From Arenicola marina (Eukaryota > Annelida > Polychaeta > Arenicolidae): 64,000 bases of DNA. The position numbers and the translations under genes are program-made. Positions 57,264-64,000 of this stretch are shown piece by piece (positions within the stretch are counted from its first letter, which is position 1; each line of letters opens with the position of its first letter). A model generated the notes under the pieces. It made no database searches. It had not been told where the DNA came from and was given only the letters and a program-made list of their open reading frames with translations. The DNA lies in NCBI GenBank assembly GCA_964019135.1, contig OZ025263.1, forward strand, positions 31,042,133-31,106,132, written 5' to 3'.

Positions 57264-57968
57264 TCTACACAGTCGTATTGTGCTGGTGTGACTTTACGCC
57301 ACGACAAGGTAGTGGAGGGGCACCTCCTTGGCCTTGGGTTGTGAGTGGCAGCGTGGCGGCCGCGGCAGCGAGGTCGCGCTGAGGGAGGCCGCGTGGGTCA
57401 GCGGCGTGGTCCAGGCTAGGGTCGAGCGTTGGAGGGAGGGGCCGAGTTATTTTCTACGACACATGCACCAATGTTAACTCGCTTCACAGCTTGTGCTGAC
57501 CACAAGAGTGACTGTATTTCTGCGCCCGCTGTCCCCACCTAATACGCAAGTCCCCGGCCTTTCTCTAGAGTGGCTGAAAAGGCCGAGGGCGAACATACTA
57601 GAAACCCATTCTTTGCTTTGTGCACAGAACTGATAGTAAATTAATTAACTCGTTTTCAAAGTCTGAAAACCTTAACTGATACATTCCTTGGTCTCGGCTT
57701 GATTATTGATAACAACGTATGGTTAAGGGGGCAGCCAAGACCAGCGATGAATGATTTTTTATTGAAAATATGAAACCAAAGCTATTCATCCCCAGTATGA
57801 CATATTTTGCGATTGAATGCTGTATAGCAGCTAATGATGACGTCACCGATGCTTAATCCAATATTTCCCACCTCGCTCGCCCGCTGTTGCAGCCCGTAAT
57901 CCGGAGAGATGTCGGCAAAAATGTCCATTCAAGTTCCTGGGTCCACTTCCCACGGTGTATATCCTTGA

Positions 57969-60623
57969 TGTCTGACTTACTGGATAGTGCTACTACCCTC
58001 CGTCTTCTAGTGTTAGATATTAGGAGTCACCATGGAAGGTCTGATATGTAGACGGCTGCCAGCATGGACGTCGAAGGGGTCACCCCCAAGTTAGCGGCAT
58101 GGTGTGTTGTCTATAATTTATACATCGTCAACGTTTCTTCAGACCATTTCTGACAGGGAAGGTTTAAAATCCCTGGCAATGGTAAGAGACGAAAATGCCT
58201 AGAAAGGAACTGAAAAAGAAACACGAAAGAGAGTGGGGTTCATTTGTTTGGCACTTCAACATTTATTTATTAATATATGCACTACTGTCGGTGGCATCAA
58301 TAAATTATCAACAACTTTGACATGCCTTCTACTTTAACACTAGTTCTAAAAGGTTTGTCATTGACAAATCAACAGAGGATGACGTGTTAATATGAATAAA
58401 ACTAAGACTATTGCATTTTAATTTAGAGTTGTAGATCCCTGAACAAAAATCAGAAATTTGTCTGCAAAGGTAAGCCCCTTCAAGTTGTGTCTTACTATAA
58501 ATACCTCTTTATCACATTTCCTCCATGTCCTAAACGGGCAAACCAGCGGCAATTATTACAGAAATTTCACAAAACTGTGGAGAGACTTTTTTTGACAAAC
58601 CTACAACTATCTATATCTGCAACTACCTATACTTACAACTACCTATACTTACAACTACCTATACTTACATACAGTGCCGACCTTAGGGGCTAAGATGTCA
58701 AAGATTGCATAAAACGTGAACATACGACACTTTGTAAGTATGTTTTGGGCGTGCCATTGAGTTAATTATGGTGAATGTCTGACTTACTGGATATTGCTAC
58801 TAACCTCCGTCCGAGTCACCATGGAAGGACGGATATGTAGACGGTCCCCAGCATGGACGTCGAAGGGGTCACCACCAAGTTAGCGGCATGGTGTGTTTTT
58901 GTCTATAATTTATACATCGCCAACGTTCGTTTGTTCAGACCATTTCTGACAGGGGAGGTTTAACTGGACGCAAGTGAGGAAAATCCTGGCAATGGTAAGA
59001 GACGAAAACGCCAAGAAAGGAACTGAAAAAGAAACACGAAAGAGAGTGGGGTTTATTTGTCTCACACTTCAACATTTATTTATTAACATATTCACTACTG
59101 TCGGTGGCATCAATAAATTATCAACACTCGTGATAGTTCCCGAAGGTTATCTTATTCCACTGCGAGACCTCGACATGCCTTCTACTTTAAGACTTAAAGT
59201 TGTTCTTTGAAGACCTGCTGCTCTTGACCTAATGACAGCGGCTGAAGATACCACGATCAATACAGTCGTAGAGCACGCAGAAGGGGGAGTTGGGTAGGGG
59301 GGGGCATTCCTATAGATACGAAATAGCAGAAGGCATGCTAATCAGGCTCGAAGAACAACAGCTGGGTGAAATACTAACGTTATACTTATAGACAACCTGA
59401 ATAAGACAAAACATGAACTTGAATCTCGGAAAGCTCAAGTTTTGGTCAGATATTTTCTCATGATGGCATGATTTTGCTTCATACATGGTTCCTTAGTTAT
59501 AGCTGCTCTGAAGCAGTATTTAAAAGGTTTTTAATGGCTTGAGCCGACAGTATTTAACCAAGGAAGTTCCTATTACGCTCCTGCAGAATATGTTACTCTC
59601 GCTGGTTGCCCAAATTGCATGTTCCTCATTGATGAATTCTGGAATTCTTTCTTTTTATGCAGAATCAGAGTTAGATTTTTCGAGATTTAGCTGTTCGATG
59701 TAAAAGCTCAGAGGGAATGGTTAGTAGAAAACTGATGCCATGGGCAAACTTTCTGTACATCATGATCGGTTCGATACCAATATGTTCATCTCATCAAATT
59801 CTCAACCGTTTGATTCACTAAGTTGGTTATTACAGTCTCAACTAAGTTGTTTTTGGTCACTATATTCCTGCCATCACTACGATACATCTGACATTTTCAT
59901 TGTTTAAGTATGGTGGCGATGATCCAGTCAACTGTTCGGTACTGAAGTCAACTTGCACGACACATGAGATTTAGTTCAAACTCTTTATTGTTACCAAATC
60001 AAAGAAGTGAATTGACAGTATCACAGAATATACCTTTGGGGTCCCACCCTGTATATGCCGATCTCCACAGAAAGCGTCGGCCATCTTTATTACGTAGTCA
60101 AGTCCACCCATGTGGCGGCCTTCTTGGTCACGTGGTCACGTATACAATGGCGGCCATCTTGATCACGTCGTCACGTATTCCATGGCGGCCATCTTGGTCA
60201 ATGTCTTCTAGTGTTAGATATTAGGAGTCACCATGGAAGGTCTGATATGTAGACGGCCCCCAGCATGGACGTCGAAGGGTTCACCCCCAAGTTAGCGGGA
60301 TGGTGTGTTTTTGTCTATAATTTATACATCGTCAATGTTCATTTGTTCAGACCATTTCTGACAGGGGAGTCTTAAATGGAAAGCAAGTGAGGAAAACAAT
60401 GGCAATGGTAAGAGACGAAAATGCCAAGAATGGAACTGAAAAAGAAACACGAAAGAGAGTGGGGTTCATTTGTTTCGCACTTCAACATGTATTTATTAAT
60501 ATATTAACTACTGTCGGTGGCATCAATAAATTATCAACACTCGTGATATTTCCCGAAGGTTATCTTATTCAACTGCGAGACCTCGACATGCCTTCTACTT
60601 TAACACTTAAAGTTGTTCGTCGG
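57969..60623. repeat. Three direct 420-bp modules, duplication copy 2
   Basis: Counterparts of the modules at 44866-47520, offset by 13,103 bp, essentially identical. Confidence 0.8.
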
Positions 60624-61088
60624 AGACCTGCGGCTATCTTGATCACGTTGTCAAGTATACCATTGCGGCCATCTTGGTCACGTCGTCACTTATACCAGGG
60701 CGGCCATCTTGGTCAATGGCAGCCATCAAGGTCACGTGGTCAAGTATACCATGGCGGCCATCTTGGTCACGTCGTCAGGTAAACCATGGCGGCCATCGTC
60801 GTCACGTCGTGAAATCCACACATATGGCGGCCATCCTGATCACGTTATCAAATATAACATGGCGGCCATCGTGGTCACATTGTCAAGTATACCATGATGG
60901 CCATCTTGGTCACGTTGTCACGTATAACATGGCGGCCACCTTGGTCAATGGCGGCCATCTCGGTTACGTTGTCAAGTATACCATGGCGGCCATCTTGGTC
61001 ACTTCGTCAGGTCCACCCATGTGGCGGCCATCTTGATCACGTTGTCAAGTAACACATGACGGTCATCTCGTTCACGTCGTTGAGTTCA
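60078..61088. repeat. 35-bp GGCGGCCATCTTGG minisatellite, duplication copy 2
   Basis: Counterpart of 46975-47985 with the same number of units, in contrast to the 49-bp array. Confidence 0.88.
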
Positions 61089-61338
61089 GTGGGGGTCCAG
61101 GGGGGGCACAGGAGGCCCGTGCACCCCCCCCCCCTCACACTTTCGCTGTATATATATATATATATACGCGAGGTAAATATGTTCATATGGTGTAATATAC
61201 AATTGCGGTCACGTGGGTAGAGACGGTCTCTCTATCAATGTTCCACCACTTACGGTATCTGGCTCCGCCCGCAGTGTCTAGGACTTACGTGTGTACAATG
61301 CGTAGCGCCTTAGCGTTCCCACCTCGAGTGTGCGACTG

Positions 61339-61971
61339 TCACGTTGAGTCCGAAGCCTCGTGTTGGCGAGCTGGTGGGCTAAAGACCCTTCGTTGGATGG
61401 TGGTGTCGTTCTCCAGACCCATGAGCCCTCCCTTGTCGTGCCAGCTCCCAGACTTGAAGCCGCCCTCCCGCAGTATGGCCTCCACGGTGGCCGGCACGGC
61501 CAGGGTATGCGGGTAGTAGTAGACGAACTCGACGTTGAGGTCGGGGTTGGAGAACAATTGGCCGCTGCCCAACATCTCAATGGCCTTCAGGACGTGTTGC
61601 GTCAACCGGAAGTCGTCGCCGCCGTAGACGGACACGTCAAAGCGGACGCCGGCTTGACACAACACGGGGGCCACGAAGGACACAGCGTCGCACTCTCTGC
61701 CCCAGGTGGCGCCACTCATCTGCACGACGGACTCCTCATATAGGCGCTGGCCCCCCATGGGTGTGGCGGGATGCGGAATCCAGGAGGAGAGGATGTAGTA
61801 GTGAGGAAACACTTCGGCTATTCTGTCCGGACACTGGAACAGGTCCTGAACTTGGTCCGCATTCGCGCGACCTGCCTGATCCAGGGCAAAGTCCTCCTTC
61901 AGCTGCTGGAATTCCGGAGACTTAGCCCATCGAAGGATCTTGTCGAGCGGTGCGCTCAAATTCTGGAAGTG
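61339..61971 (-). CDS. GNAT gene exon 3, second copy (gene cut by window end)
   Basis: Encodes the same 210 C-terminal residues as 48234-48866, from HFQNLSAPLDKILRWAK to the stop. Acceptor CAG at 61972-61974 is kept. Exons 1 and 2 of this copy would lie past 64000, so completeness cannot be judged here; the surrounding identity suggests a full paralogue. Confidence 0.78.
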   Translation of the reverse strand, partial: HFQNLSAPLDKILRWAKSPEFQQLKEDFALDQAGRANADQVQDLFQCPDRIAEVFPHYYILSSWIPHPATPMGGQRLYEESVVQMSGATWGRECDAVSFVAPVLCQAGVRFDVSVYGGDDFRLTQHVLKAIEMLGSGQLFSNPDLNVEFVYYYPHTLAVPATVEAILREGGFKSGSWHDKGGLMGLENDTTIQRRVFSPPARQHEASDST

Positions 61972-64000
61972 CTGGATCACCAAGACCAGGGACAAAGGTA
62001 AATATTGATATAACTAATTTACAGAAAGCTCACATTAACACTTTGCATATGTAAATAATAATGTTATTCCGTTATTGATTGCAGACGCTGTTGTTAATGG
62101 AACACAGATGGTGGGTCGTTTTCAGATAACTGCTTTAAAAGGTTTATTATAAAAAACTCAACAGAGGATGAATAAAAGTAAGACTATTGCATTTTAATTT
62201 AGAATGGTAGATCCCTGAACAAAGATCAGAAATCGTTCTACAAAGGTACGCCTCTTCAAGCTGTATCTTACTATAAATATTTTTTTGTGTCACAGTCTTA
62301 ACAACAAATTGTAAATCCTGATGACTGTAATGAACACATTGTCCAGGAGAGTAATCGCTGGAACAGATTTAGTTGTTGTAATTTATGGACTATGAAACAC
62401 TACAAATTCGAATACGCCTTTTGTAAAAGTCCTGACTAGAACCTGGACACGGTGTATCTTCTCTTGGCCAGTTTTGTATGGTCATGATAGGCCCGTTGTA
62501 TAACAATAAAGAAAAGATAAAATAATTCTAAGAAAAATTCCCATTTGACATGATGATTGGGGATAAATACTGTTTAACTTTCTTCGGAAGAATTATTTTT
62601 TTAAAAAACGTCCAATACATATGGAACAAAAATAGCTCTGATTAATCGCCTGCATGTTAGGGACGGATCATTTTCATATTCAGAGTGGGAGGGGGGCGCT
62701 ATATTTTGGGGGGAAAAGGTCGGGCTGTGATTTTATCTTTGCCTGTTAGTGATAAAAAAATTGTCCTCTATTTCTTTTTCTATCTTAAATCATGCCTCCG
62801 TACTAATACGTGCTAAATACATTTTGCAGATCAACAAATAAAATCCAGCCATCACCAAAACCTCAAGGACAATTCTGACCTTCCCATGGCTAACAGAAAC
62901 ATTCAGCCCTCGTCAAAAACCAAAAAACTAGTTTGGGTCCCCACCCAAAAAGCATAGCCCCGCTGGATATCAAATGGTCCGCCCCTTATTTTGGGGTTAA
63001 GGATTTGGTCGGTGGGCCCCCGTCCTTACACAAGTCACAGTGTCTGGGGTGAGTATATAGGCCACGCTGCTGTTAGCCCCGCTTTTGGGACTCTTCTCAC
63101 AGAGCGAGTACATGCGCTCGCTAGGAAGCATATGAGACCAATTTTCAAAGCCAATCACGCTCCGCGGTCGCCCAAAATCACAGACGGACGGAAAAGCCAT
63201 CAATTACGGGTTAAAGCGCGACAGCCCGGTCAAAGGTTAAAGTAGCTTTTGCTGTGGGCATGCTTTTCTCGGCATGACAACGATATCCAATATGACGACG
63301 ACTGCACCTTATCAGTGAATAAATATTACTGCTAATCAGTTTGAGATAACGACGAGATATCACTAGCTAAATTTATTTTTCTGTTATTCAGGGCCATGTG
63401 CAGGAATTCTTGAAAGGCACAAAAACAAAATGTGTGTAACAGCCTGAGACGTAATTAAGTGACCGTGGTGCACATAATTTGATAGGGGAGTGGGAGGGGG
63501 AGGGGAGTAAGGTATATCGTAGGGTCTAAACGGGAAGGGAGGCACGTGCCCCTGTGCTCCCCCACACCTGGCCAGGGGGCACAGAACTTGAAAAGGGGGG
63601 GGGGCACAGATATCCTATGGTCTGAAACTGGGGGTATGTGTCCCCTGTGCCCCCCCCCCCCCCCACTAAACACGCCCATGTTATTATTTTACAGAAAGAT
63701 TATACTGCATTATAATTATCATTTCAATTATTTAATATTGCGGCGATATTTTTTATTGTACCATGTAAGTATCAACTAAGCGTATTTCTTAGTGTTTGAT
63801 AATATTATGTTTAAAAATGATTCAAAATATTATGCCTGAAATTGATGTAACAGGACCAATTTTGTCAGTTGTCACTGGATTTACTTTTCATGTTTATCTC
63901 CTCAAATTTAGAGAATCGGGACTCAGAATTGCGCGCATGTCTTCTGCCGGAAATGTTGAGCGTCCTTGACCTTGCTTTGTCCTCCATTTTGGTGGTTTAA
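61972..64000. other. GNAT second-copy intron 2 (partial)
   Basis: Matches 48867-50895 almost base for base, including the G/C-run region at about 63485-63665. Confidence 0.6.

Larger units (their letters stand above)
53785..64000. repeat. Large tandem duplication, copy 2 (cut by window end)
   Basis: Same order as copy 1, corresponding to 40317 through about 50895, with more than 99.9% identity outside satellite arrays. The differences are chiefly repeat-copy number and homopolymer length. Copy 2 should continue to the equivalent of 53784 beyond the window. Confidence 0.95.

Overview
The window looks like accessory sequence from an invertebrate deuterostome, most likely an amphioxus (Branchiostoma). 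It has intron-rich genes with GT-AG splice sites, a G2E3-like HECT ubiquitin ligase, an IS3/IS481-like integrase gene, a histidine-N-acetyltransferase-like GNAT gene, a Gypsy retroelement, many small DNA transposons and a striking density of hypervariable minisatellites. The species call is an inference from gene families and repeat style. No rRNA, no convincing tRNA gene, no CRISPR array and no bacterial operon was seen.

Region 1 (about 4.7-29.6 kb) holds two convergent genes. A five-exon integrase gene runs on the + strand (6043-9924, with conserved C-terminal sequence in the next frame to 10055). A HECT E3 ligase gene runs on the - strand, assembled here from about a dozen or more exons between 28.8 kb and 11.1 kb; the core chain from 26509 to 11139 is phase-consistent at every junction. 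Arrays of the same 32-bp minisatellite, in inverted orientation, lie upstream of the 5' ends of both genes. Each array is followed by a CCAAT box, and an identical 23-bp sequence sits in inverted orientation outside each array. The mirrored layout suggests a two-gene cassette of about 25 kb, possibly a large mobile element. Its introns have collected a TTAA-flanked DNA element, an almost whole Gypsy element, a pogo/Tigger-like element and a solo LTR.

Region 2 (29.6-40.3 kb) has no convincing host gene. It contains a decayed Harbinger transposase fragment, a 69-bp array built on a perfect 12-bp palindrome, a patchwork of diverged local duplications (32.7-37.2 kb) interrupted by an 87-bp satellite, and a 64-bp array of almost identical units.

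Region 3 (40.3-64 kb) is a near-identical tandem duplication with a unit of about 13.1-13.5 kb. Copy 1 is complete and copy 2 runs off the window. Each copy carries a 2.5-kb foldback-like structure whose inverted repeats are built from an 8-bp GAGGAAGC repeat, three direct copies of a roughly 420-bp module, a 35-bp GGCCATCTTGG minisatellite and a GNAT acetyltransferase gene on the - strand. All three coding exons of the GNAT gene are visible in copy 1; only the last is inside the window for copy 2. Many long frames in this region are artefacts of the 8-bp arrays.
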